Assembly (NCBI RefSeq): GCF_900176145.1
Contig: NZ_FWWY01000001.1
Location: 749,517-813,516 of the forward strand
Origin: Sulfobacillus thermosulfidooxidans DSM 9293
Lineage (GTDB): Bacteria > Bacillota > Sulfobacillia > Sulfobacillales > Sulfobacillaceae
Direction: 5' to 3'
Length of the DNA: 64,000 nt
Part shown: in pieces, positions 48,328 to 55,698 of the stretch
Layout: every line of letters begins with the position of its first letter
How positions within the stretch are numbered: the first letter of the stretch is position 1
The notes under the pieces: generated by a model
Told to the model about the DNA's origin: nothing
The model's input: only the letters and a program-made list of their open reading frames with translations
The model's database searches: none
Translations under genes and position numbers: made by a program

Positions 48328-49176
48328 TTATCCCAATTGATTGATAAACAACGCCACAATGCCAACCAAATACGCCTGGTCAATGTGCTCTAACCATTTG
48401 AGATGAATAATGCGGCGAGGAAACGGCGTGATGAGACTAAGCCCGTTACTGATGAGATAGACGGCGCCTAACAGTAAACTTTCCAGCAAATACTCACGTT
48501 TCAAGGGATCCACATAATAAGGCAATAAACCCACGAGCGCGGTGAGAACTGACCACATTAACATGCGGGCTTTCAACCGCTCTTCTTCACGCGGAAAAGT
48601 TGTTTGGATTTTTTGGCAGTACTGGCTGTGCCACAGAAAATACATGTCGTGGATATAGGATTGTGCCCAAAGCCCCGGAATCACCAACAAAAGCAACATT
48701 TCCGCAAACCCTATATGATGACGTCCTATCATCAGACCTGCATAGGAGCTGACGATCCCAAGAAGACTCGCCGCAATGGCACCCCCGCGCCGCCGTCCCG
48801 GGTATCGCAGGGTAAGAATAGCCGTTATATTAAACATCCCTAAACTCAGCTGGGCCATCAAAGGACTCGAGGGCCACAAAGACAGCGTGGCCACAGCTTG
48901 TCCCCCGATGGCAATCGCCAAGAGTTTTCGTGGCAAAGGCGTATACGACGCTAACATCACTAATATCATGCTAACAAGAGATTCTGCCCAAGCCCACAAC
49001 ATGTTTGCCAGGGTAGGCCACCACCGGGACAACGGATAATGTCTTATGGCTATTAATACACTAATAGACCAAAGGACGGCGACAAATCCCCAAGAAAATC
49101 GTGTTAGCGGGGGTCTGTCGGGTCCTTGCGACCAGATCATCGGCGAGATTATCTGACGATTTTGCGAAATGTTCAC
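48328..49176 (-). CDS. Multi-pass membrane protein, last gene of the oxidase cluster
   Basis: 282 residues with about eight hydrophobic segments and no recognised domain. It sits where many oxidase operons have a CtaG-type copper chaperone, but I cannot see the histidine motifs of that family. Histidines occur as IGRHHIGF and YIHDMYFLWHSQY. It overlaps the preceding 69-codon gene by 4 bp (ATGA). A role in oxidase assembly is inference from position. Confidence 0.55.
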   Translation of the reverse strand: MNISQNRQIISPMIWSQGPDRPPLTRFSWGFVAVLWSISVLIAIRHYPLSRWWPTLANMLWAWAESLVSMILVMLASYTPLPRKLLAIAIGGQAVATLSLWPSSPLMAQLSLGMFNITAILTLRYPGRRRGGAIAASLLGIVSSYAGLMIGRHHIGFAEMLLLLVIPGLWAQSYIHDMYFLWHSQYCQKIQTTFPREEERLKARMLMWSVLTALVGLLPYYVDPLKREYLLESLLLGAVYLISNGLSLITPFPRRIIHLKWLEHIDQAYLVGIVALFINQLG

Positions 49177-49382
49177 GAGTTCGATCCCGGTTTATGTTTA
49201 TGTCCCGGGGGCTTTGGTTTCGGATCATCAAATTGATCATCGATACGCAAGGCCACTTTTCGAAACGATATAAGCAGGACAGTCATCACGATAATCTGAA
49301 AAAGCCACCAAAATGGATCCCACCAGTGTGCAATACCGGGACTATACGGTATCCGAATAGGTAGGTAAGGAAAAAATCCCAT
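49173..49382 (-). CDS. Small membrane protein of the oxidase cluster
   Basis: 69 residues with one membrane segment (WLFQIIVMTVLLISF) and a charged, Pro/His/Lys-rich tail (PKPKPPGHKHKPG). Coupled by overlap to the next gene and 32 bp after the subunit III gene. Small tails of this kind occur in oxidase accessory subunits; the family is not recognised. Confidence 0.55.
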   Translation of the reverse strand: MGFFPYLPIRIPYSPGIAHWWDPFWWLFQIIVMTVLLISFRKVALRIDDQFDDPKPKPPGHKHKPGSNS

Positions 49383-49414
49383 AGTACAACCTCCTCATCA
49401 ATGGGGATAGCGTC

Positions 49415-49960
49415 TTAAATCCAATACAGAAACAAATAGGACAACAAGCTGCCAACCATTTGAAAGATCCAAAAATATAAAGCAGCATCAGCATCCCAGT
49501 GATATTCATCGGTAAACTGAACCCGTGCCGCCCGAAAACTGATGGCAATTAAGACAAAAATGCCCACGAGTTCATAAAAACCGGAGACACCTGTTAAGGT
49601 AAAATACACCTCTCCATAACGGGTGCCCGGGGGAATAAACCGCGTCCCCCATTGATAAGCCAAGATAAACAGTTGCAAGCTCCCTAATACGGCCGCACGG
49701 CGAAATCCCTGAACCATGTCCATGAGTCGATTGTGACGGATAGCCACAACGGCCTGCCACGCGATAAGCCCTGATAACAAATCCAGCAGAATTTCAGCGG
49801 CCCCTAACCAGCCGTTAACTTTGGGACTGACATAATACCCATCAAACATGTACCAGTCCGCAAAGATTAGGATGAACGGCACCGATTGACTGACCAAAAA
49901 TATTCGCAATCCCCAACGGTACGCCGCTAATTCCCGATCTTTCACATACGTTGCTGCCAT
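49415..49960 (-). CDS. Haem-copper oxidase subunit III
   Basis: 181 residues with five hydrophobic segments. The C-terminal pattern HWDADAALYFWIFQMVGSLLSYLFLYWI corresponds to the last segment of CoxC/CyoC (HxxxxxxxxYWHFVDxVW), though the usual W-H-F-V-D is changed to W-I-F-Q-M. The middle EVYFTLTGVSGFYELVG matches the H-F-T-G-x-H-x-x-H region with its histidines lost. The order after subunit I supports the assignment. Confidence 0.8.
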   Translation of the reverse strand: MAATYVKDRELAAYRWGLRIFLVSQSVPFILIFADWYMFDGYYVSPKVNGWLGAAEILLDLLSGLIAWQAVVAIRHNRLMDMVQGFRRAAVLGSLQLFILAYQWGTRFIPPGTRYGEVYFTLTGVSGFYELVGIFVLIAISFRAARVQFTDEYHWDADAALYFWIFQMVGSLLSYLFLYWI

Positions 49961-49975
49961 AAAGGCTTCTCCTCC

Positions 49976-51847
49976 TTATTGTGATTCGGATGCATCCTTC
50001 ACCAAATATGCCGAGGGTTCGTCATGGTCATAGCGATAGAATCCCCGTACCACTTCGACTTCTCCGTCAAAGTTATTTTCGGGCGGCGGAGAGGTCGTCA
50101 ACCATTCCAGTGTCCGAGAATGCCAAGGATTTTCCGGGGCTTTAGGACCATTGCGCCAAGCCCAGATTATGTGAATCGCATGGGCAATAAAGCCTGCCCC
50201 GAGGAAGAAAGCAAAGAGAGAGACTTCGTAGTTCACCGGTTTTAAATACGGTGGATAAGCCGGTACCCAGCGGTTCATTCCGTCCAGTCCCAAAAGAAAC
50301 ATTTGACCAAACGTCCCATTGAACCCGATGAAAATCCAGATCGCTAACAGCTTGCCCCAGGTTTCGTTATACATGCGTCCAGAAAACTTCGGCAGCCAAT
50401 AATACATCGACGCAATCCATGTGAAAATCATGCCGCCAATGATGGTGTAATGGAAATGCGCGATAACAAAGAACGTATCGTGTACTTGCAAATTCACCGG
50501 CGGGTCTGCCAAATAAACTCCCGTCAATCCGCCAACCACGAAGTTGAACAAACTCATCAAAACCAACAGCGAAGGGGTAGTTAAACGCAGTCTAGCTTTC
50601 CATAATGTTCCAATTGCAGCCATAAACGAAAATCCGGTGGGAATAGAAATCATCTCGGTAAAGAACGCAAAGGGAAACATTTCACTGTTGCGCATATTGG
50701 TAAACATGTGGTGCGCCCAAACCAGCCCACTTAACATCATCACGAAAATCAACCCGATAATGGCCCAGTCCCGGGCAAATAAGTTTTTCTGCGCCATGAC
50801 CGGAATGATTTCGTTCCACATGGCAAAAGCCGGAAGCACGATAATGTAAACTTCAGGATGACCAAACAACCAGAACATGCTCAAGTAGGTTTCAGGACTG
50901 CCTAAAGCGTCCCAGAAGTGGAAAGGAATCAGCTTATCCAGTAACGCCATCACAAATGTCATTTCGATTTCCGGTTGCCAAATTAAATTGAGCAGGGAGA
51001 CCGTGAGAATACCCCACACAAACAAGGGCAAGCGGGCCCATGTCATTCCTTTCGCGCGGTGAAAGATAATCGTGGCAGACAAATTGACAGCCGATAAAAT
51101 CGTGGAAAAAGTCATCGCAAAGATCCCGAGATAGTAATACACCATACCGCCCGGATCTTGACTGGCTAGAGGCTCATATCCTCGCCACCCGGTATCCCAA
51201 TAGCCTAAGAGCGGACTAGCGATCAAGGTCAGAGCTCCGGCCGGTAAGAGCCAATGACCAATACCCGATAACCGGGAAAAGACAGTCCGTTTTGCGCCAA
51301 TCATTAGAGGCACAAAGTAATTGCCTAACCCCGAAATCATGGCCACAGTTCCTACCCCAAACATCATGAGCGATCCATGAATTCCGACCGCCGTCAAATA
51401 TTGGCCCACATAAGTAAAGAAATGCATGGACGGTTGCATCAGCTCATATCTCATAGCCATGGCATCAAGACCCGCAATCAGAAAGATTGAACTGGAGGAA
51501 AAGAGGTACTGAATGCCAATGACTTTATGATTGGTACTTAATCCAAAATACCGACGCCAATCTTTAGGCTCAACCCACGTGCTCGGAGAGCCAAATAGCG
51601 GCAAAATCATTTCTTCATAGCCGCCCACACCAAGGAGCCAACCTAATAACCCACCAACCCAACCGATCACTGCGGACGGCTCTGTCACTAAGGGATTTCC
51701 ACGGTAGGGATCAACCGCCACCGTAAAAAGGTCAAATACCACAAAACCTATCGTGGCCCAGATAAGCCCTCGTAACACAGGCGCCATCCGTAAGACTTTG
51801 GGTTGCGGATGGTTGCGAGGCTCGGCTTGTGCAATACGTTGTTCCAT
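49976..51847 (-). CDS. Haem-copper oxidase subunit I
   Basis: 623 residues from the ATG at 51847 (GGGAGG upstream). The haem and copper ligands are complete: low-spin haem His in GIHGSLMMF, His and Tyr in GHPEVY, the HH of VWAHHMF, and the two histidines of IAHFHY. Two proton-channel residues are not: where Paracoccus has PTGIKVF this has PTGFSF, giving Ser for the K-channel Lys; the D-channel Asp before the first haem ligand is also absent. The Glu of HPEVY is kept. An N-terminal extension of about 110 residues carries an extra hydrophobic segment. It is the catalytic subunit of a cytochrome c or cupredoxin oxidase. Confidence 0.95.
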   Translation of the reverse strand: MEQRIAQAEPRNHPQPKVLRMAPVLRGLIWATIGFVVFDLFTVAVDPYRGNPLVTEPSAVIGWVGGLLGWLLGVGGYEEMILPLFGSPSTWVEPKDWRRYFGLSTNHKVIGIQYLFSSSSIFLIAGLDAMAMRYELMQPSMHFFTYVGQYLTAVGIHGSLMMFGVGTVAMISGLGNYFVPLMIGAKRTVFSRLSGIGHWLLPAGALTLIASPLLGYWDTGWRGYEPLASQDPGGMVYYYLGIFAMTFSTILSAVNLSATIIFHRAKGMTWARLPLFVWGILTVSLLNLIWQPEIEMTFVMALLDKLIPFHFWDALGSPETYLSMFWLFGHPEVYIIVLPAFAMWNEIIPVMAQKNLFARDWAIIGLIFVMMLSGLVWAHHMFTNMRNSEMFPFAFFTEMISIPTGFSFMAAIGTLWKARLRLTTPSLLVLMSLFNFVVGGLTGVYLADPPVNLQVHDTFFVIAHFHYTIIGGMIFTWIASMYYWLPKFSGRMYNETWGKLLAIWIFIGFNGTFGQMFLLGLDGMNRWVPAYPPYLKPVNYEVSLFAFFLGAGFIAHAIHIIWAWRNGPKAPENPWHSRTLEWLTTSPPPENNFDGEVEVVRGFYRYDHDEPSAYLVKDASESQ

Positions 51848-51891
51848 TCTTCTTCCTCCCGTAAACAAGACCTAATCAATCATGTTGGTGT

Positions 51892-52704
51892 TTAAACGCC
51901 ACTCGCCTGGAGTTTCTTTTGATACGCAATCCACTGGGCAAACTGCTTTTGGGTCACCACGGAGACCGGCGCTTCCATATAGGGATGTCCGGGACCACAG
52001 ACCTCGGCACATTGCACCCGGACTAGGGGACTCGTCTTGAAATTGGCCACGTGATTGGGAACTAAAAATTCGGTGCGAGTTTCTCCGGGAATCACATCTT
52101 CTTTAATGCCAAACGCGGGAATCCAAAAACTATGGATCACGCCAGCGTAGACATCATAGGTATGGAAAGGGTCATAACTTCTTAAAAAGAACTCAACGGG
52201 CCGGTTCACCGGTAATTCCATTTCATCCAGGCCCTGGGCATTAACCGCTTGTTTAATCCCATATTGGGGATAGCTAAAAATCCATTCCCATTGTCTTGCT
52301 GTCACATTGACAATTAATGGATTCTGCTTTTTTTCTTGTCGCCAGTTGGTAAACATGGCTTCGAGGTCAACAGAGGTCGGATGCAGCCAGAACATAATAT
52401 TTAACAGAAAACTCGCGGCCACCCAGAAAAAGATGTACCATTTGTTACGCATGGCTTGCACCAAACTTGGTTTGGGTTCATTAGTGGGGGCCCGAAAACG
52501 AATTAACGTGTAAATGACCATCAAAGCCACAAAGATGAATATGGGCATCAGCCAAGAAGACAAAAAGTTAAAGGCGCTTAAAGCGATACTGCCCTGGTTG
52601 GATATGGTGTAATACATGGAATGGGCGCGAATAGATCGAAACCAGATTTCTCCCAGTGTCGTGAGGATTCCCCAAATCACGACGAAAACAATAGCATCTC
52701 CCAC
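51892..52704 (-). CDS. Haem-copper oxidase subunit II
   Basis: 270 residues from the GTG at 52704, after AAAGGAGGCAG. Three or so hydrophobic segments are followed by an extracellular cupredoxin domain. The CuA site is intact: a histidine in VIHSFWIPAFG and the motif CAEVCGPGHPYM giving two Cys, His and Met. It receives electrons from a soluble donor. It precedes subunit I by 44 bp. Confidence 0.95.
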   Translation of the reverse strand: MGDAIVFVVIWGILTTLGEIWFRSIRAHSMYYTISNQGSIALSAFNFLSSWLMPIFIFVALMVIYTLIRFRAPTNEPKPSLVQAMRNKWYIFFWVAASFLLNIMFWLHPTSVDLEAMFTNWRQEKKQNPLIVNVTARQWEWIFSYPQYGIKQAVNAQGLDEMELPVNRPVEFFLRSYDPFHTYDVYAGVIHSFWIPAFGIKEDVIPGETRTEFLVPNHVANFKTSPLVRVQCAEVCGPGHPYMEAPVSVVTQKQFAQWIAYQKKLQASGV

Positions 52705-52748
52705 CGTACTGCCTCCTTTCAACGCCGCACATGCGTGCTAACACGGTC

Positions 52749-53384
52749 TCATGCCGGCAGAATATTGATTAAACCCTGCATGCCATCACGGTAGTGAATG
52801 AACTCCTGGACAAAACACCCGAAGTGCCAAAGTCCTGGTTTGTTGGGCACCGTAAACGTTAATTTCAAACTGCCACCGGGTTGCAAAGTGGGACTAAAAT
52901 CGCCGCCCGTTGTAATTTGGTAAGGACCTTTCGGTCCCACATAGGTCACATGGGCCTTATTCGGAACAAAGTTGTCGATTTTATAGGGGTCACTCAAGGT
53001 CACATCAACGCCATCCCAAAAATCAATCGCCCAGGCATCGGCATCCATGTAGCCAAATCCTTGAAAATAATCCATATTCAGCTTTCGCCCGATGGTCCAT
53101 TCATGCCAATGGGTGTGACTTTGGTTTTGCAAAGTAACTTCAAGCTTGTCTCCTACTCGCCACGTCATATAGTTGGGAATGTAGTAATAATCGAATTGAT
53201 ATAGGTTGATTTTTCCTGAACTGACCGGGGATCCCACAAGATTTCGCGCCAAACTGACAATCTGCGGCTTGGCAAAGAGTGAAATTAACGCGGCTGCCGT
53301 GACTCCGACTCCGCCCCAAATCACTTGTCGTCTATTCCACTGTTGCTGCAAAATACCAGTGGGTTCGTGATTTTCCACATCCAT
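52749..53384 (-). CDS. Tat-exported cupredoxin
   Basis: 211 residues from the ATG at 53384. The N-terminus has twin arginines and a hydrophobic stretch (NRRQVIWGGVGVTAAAL), as in a Tat signal or a Tat-dependent anchor. The mature part is a beta-rich cupredoxin. Copper ligands visible are His in SHTHWHEW and the C-terminal loop FGCFVQEFIHYRDGM, that is Cys, six residues, His, four residues, Met. It is first, or second, in the oxidase operon and is a candidate electron donor like sulfocyanin or rusticyanin in iron-oxidising acidophiles. Confidence 0.82.
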   Translation of the reverse strand: MDVENHEPTGILQQQWNRRQVIWGGVGVTAAALISLFAKPQIVSLARNLVGSPVSSGKINLYQFDYYYIPNYMTWRVGDKLEVTLQNQSHTHWHEWTIGRKLNMDYFQGFGYMDADAWAIDFWDGVDVTLSDPYKIDNFVPNKAHVTYVGPKGPYQITTGGDFSPTLQPGGSLKLTFTVPNKPGLWHFGCFVQEFIHYRDGMQGLINILPA

Positions 53385-53451
53385 CACCTTTCCTTCGTGC
53401 CATACGAGCCCTTCAGACACACCTAAAACACAGTGTCTTAAAGGACTGCTG

Positions 53452-53757
53452 TTAATGCATTTGGGTTACCGCTAGGACCTGATCTGTCACCGGATCAACG
53501 ACGACTTGATAAAGATGCGTCCCTTTTTGGACTCCAATGGTAAAAAAGGTTCGCCCCTGGTGGTTCGTTGAAGGGACAAGACTCACCACGTGTCCTCCTT
53601 GGACGGCATAAGTGGCGGCACTATCGGCCCGAATAATAACCTTGGACTCCGAGGCTCGAACCGTAGTAGGAACATTGGCTGCTACAGCCTGGCTAGTCAT
53701 TCCCATCGCCATCAATGTCGCCATAACTCCGATGACTCGTCGTAATTTTCCTTTCAT
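53452..53757 (-). CDS. Exported PepSY-like protein
   Basis: 101 residues from the ATG at 53757 (AAAGGGAGGAG upstream). A signal peptide ends near SQAVAA. The rest is beta-rich; the C-terminal GTHLYQVVVDPVTDQVLAV has the pattern of a PepSY domain. Function unknown. It lies just upstream of the cupredoxin gene, so it probably opens the oxidase operon. Confidence 0.6.
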   Translation of the reverse strand: MKGKLRRVIGVMATLMAMGMTSQAVAANVPTTVRASESKVIIRADSAATYAVQGGHVVSLVPSTNHQGRTFFTIGVQKGTHLYQVVVDPVTDQVLAVTQMH

Positions 53758-53920
53758 AACATCTCCTCCCTTTTGCCAAGTTATTGATCCAATTTTTTCC
53801 GCCATTTCTCCCCCGCCTCCCCTACGTTTCCCAGCTGCCTTGGTCTCTTGTTGAAAGCATGAGTCGCCTTCCCACGAGGTGGTATGTGTGGAATTGATGA
53901 CTTCTATACTTTTTTGGCAA
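53758..53920 (-). promoter_or_regulatory. Region expected to hold the oxidase-cluster promoter
   Basis: The oxidase genes must be started here, after the methyltransferase terminator, but I see no good consensus promoter; only a weak TATAGA near the upstream edge. An alternative sigma factor or activator is possible. Confidence 0.25.
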
Positions 53921-53948
53921 TAAAAAAAAAGCCGCGCTAGCGGCTTAA
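53921..53948 (-). terminator. Terminator after the DNA methyltransferase gene
   Basis: AAGCCGC and GCGGCTT with a 4-nt loop, followed on the minus strand by nine T. Starts 12 bp after the stop. Confidence 0.92.
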
Positions 53949-53960
53949 TGCATATTGCCC

Positions 53961-54860
53961 TTATGTGAGGTTGGTGAGAGCTTTCATACGCTGACGCATA
54001 ATGGCCACGGCGTCAGGATTGTTGTCCCCGAGCCAAACCGGACGCTTTAGGGTCCAGGCCGCAACCCCGGTCGTTCCCGACCCGGCCATCAAATCGCCCA
54101 CCCAGTCCCCTGGTCGGGTTAAGAGCAACACCAATCTCTCTAATAATTGAAGAGGCTTTTGCGTCGGATAACCTGTACGTTCTTTCGCTGAGGTATTAAT
54201 AATAGGTATGTCCCAAACGCTATCTATCGCACGCCCTTTTTCGATCACATCATCCAGATAAATACGGTAAGCATGGGATTGTCCCTTCCCCTTATGTCCC
54301 CAAATCCATTCCCGCCCATCTAGATCCTTGTGGATTTGCTGTTTTTTCATACGCACATAATAGTCGCGGTCCCATGGATCATAGACAGGCATCATCCGCG
54401 ATTTCTCCGATTTAGCCCAAATTAAGAGCACATCATGCTTGCTATTGACGCGGTGTGAGGCCTTAATGCGGCGTCCGGTATAATGCCAAACGACTTCATT
54501 ACGAAAATTGTCATAACCCATGAACTCATCACCTAATACTTTCAGATAATGACTGGCATGATAGTCGCAGTGCAGTACAAAAAAGCCCGTGGGCGCTAAA
54601 AAGGGCATAATAAGAGCAAAATGCTGCCGAATGAAATCTAAATACACGGGCAAAGATGGCCAGCTGTCAGCAAATGATCCGCGAGGAGCCGTCTGTTGCC
54701 GGCCAGAAAAAAATGGAGGATCCCAATAAATCAGTTGAAACCGGCTAGCAAATCCATGAGCCGCGAGCCAATTTAATTGTTCTTTTGCAGAACCACGCAT
54801 AATCACATAAGGAGTTTGCTGATAAGAAGGATGGGAGGAGGTAATCCGATCGCTAAGCAC
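53961..54860 (-). CDS. Orphan DNA methyltransferase (beta-class, N4C or N6A)
   Basis: About 299 residues if the GTG at 54860 is used; a GTG at 54806 or an open frame to 55001 are alternatives, none with a clear ribosome-binding site. Motif IV (IYWDPPF) comes first and motif I (DLMAGSGTTG) last, with YPTQKPLQLLERL between, the order of beta-class enzymes such as Mod subunits and CcrM. The central part with RVNSKHDVLLIWAKS is the usual companion. No restriction gene is adjacent, so it may be regulatory. The 5' end overlaps the divergent DUF202 gene. Confidence 0.87.
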   Translation of the reverse strand: MLSDRITSSHPSYQQTPYVIMRGSAKEQLNWLAAHGFASRFQLIYWDPPFFSGRQQTAPRGSFADSWPSLPVYLDFIRQHFALIMPFLAPTGFFVLHCDYHASHYLKVLGDEFMGYDNFRNEVVWHYTGRRIKASHRVNSKHDVLLIWAKSEKSRMMPVYDPWDRDYYVRMKKQQIHKDLDGREWIWGHKGKGQSHAYRIYLDDVIEKGRAIDSVWDIPIINTSAKERTGYPTQKPLQLLERLVLLLTRPGDWVGDLMAGSGTTGVAAWTLKRPVWLGDNNPDAVAIMRQRMKALTNLT

Positions 54861-55199
54861 CCGGACCCGCGTGAAATACTGGCGAACGAGCGCACATTTT
54901 TGTCGTGGCTGCGTACAGGTATATCGCTGATGGCATTTGGATTTGTCGTTTCGAAATTTAACCTGTTTTTGCAAATTCGTGTTCACCGTCCAGCCGAACA
55001 TGGTATTTTAGGCCTTGTTCTCGTGGCCGGTGGAGTTATCATCATGATTTTTGCGACATGGCAATTTCGAAAGAACTTTTTGCGGTTACACCAAGGTAAT
55101 CCACTCACCGATATACGATTTTCTTTACTTACGGGGATTGTTATGATTCTTATTGGTGTGGGAGTTTTCATTTATTTAACCAACACATCAGGTAGTTGA
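54831..55199 (+). CDS. DUF202 membrane protein (YidH type)
   Basis: 122 residues with three membrane segments. The signature ANERTFLSWLRTGISLMAFG after the short N-terminus is diagnostic for DUF202. Function is unknown. The start is the ATG at 54831; a GGAGGAGGT stretch lies inside codons 2-4 and not upstream, so initiation may be unusual. Confidence 0.85.
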   Translation: MGGGNPIAKHPDPREILANERTFLSWLRTGISLMAFGFVVSKFNLFLQIRVHRPAEHGILGLVLVAGGVIIMIFATWQFRKNFLRLHQGNPLTDIRFSLLTGIVMILIGVGVFIYLTNTSGS

Positions 55200-55206
55200 C
55201 ATAAAA

Positions 55207-55282
<76 letters not shown>

Positions 55283-55284
55283 AA

Positions 55285-55361
<77 letters not shown>

Positions 55362-55362
55362 G

Positions 55363-55448
55363 TGGTGGATGGGGTTGGATTCGAACCAACGTAGGCGCTA
55401 GCCAGCGATTTTACAGACCGCCCCCTTTAACCACTCGGGCACCCATCC
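55363..55448 (-). tRNA. tRNA-Tyr (GTA)
   Basis: An 86-nt class II tRNA with a long variable arm, acceptor GGATGGG/CCCATCC, and anticodon loop CTGTAAA. The 3' CCA is encoded. Confidence 0.94.
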
Positions 55449-55502
55449 ATTAACCTATTAACTTGTTCGGCACCAGTCATTCATTTCGTCGGTGCCTTTA
55501 CT

Positions 55503-55531
55503 ATTTTACGGACCTCATCATGAAAATGCAA
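55503..55531 (-). promoter_or_regulatory. Promoter of the tRNA-Tyr-Met-Thr unit
   Basis: TTGCAT (55526-55531), 17 bp, TAAAAT (55503-55508) on the minus strand, about 50 bp before tRNA-Tyr. Confidence 0.78.
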
Positions 55532-55698
55532 GCCCTATTTGGTATGAGTTTTTTCCGCTGTAGCCGATTTCAGTCAATCTGCGGCGACTCCACAGCCGTT
55601 TGTCACGCAGATCCCAGAGGGTGAATGGGCCTCAATTATGGCGGAACAGGATGAATCGACGCCGAAGCAGCGGCCCGACGGGCCGTTCCGGGATTTCG

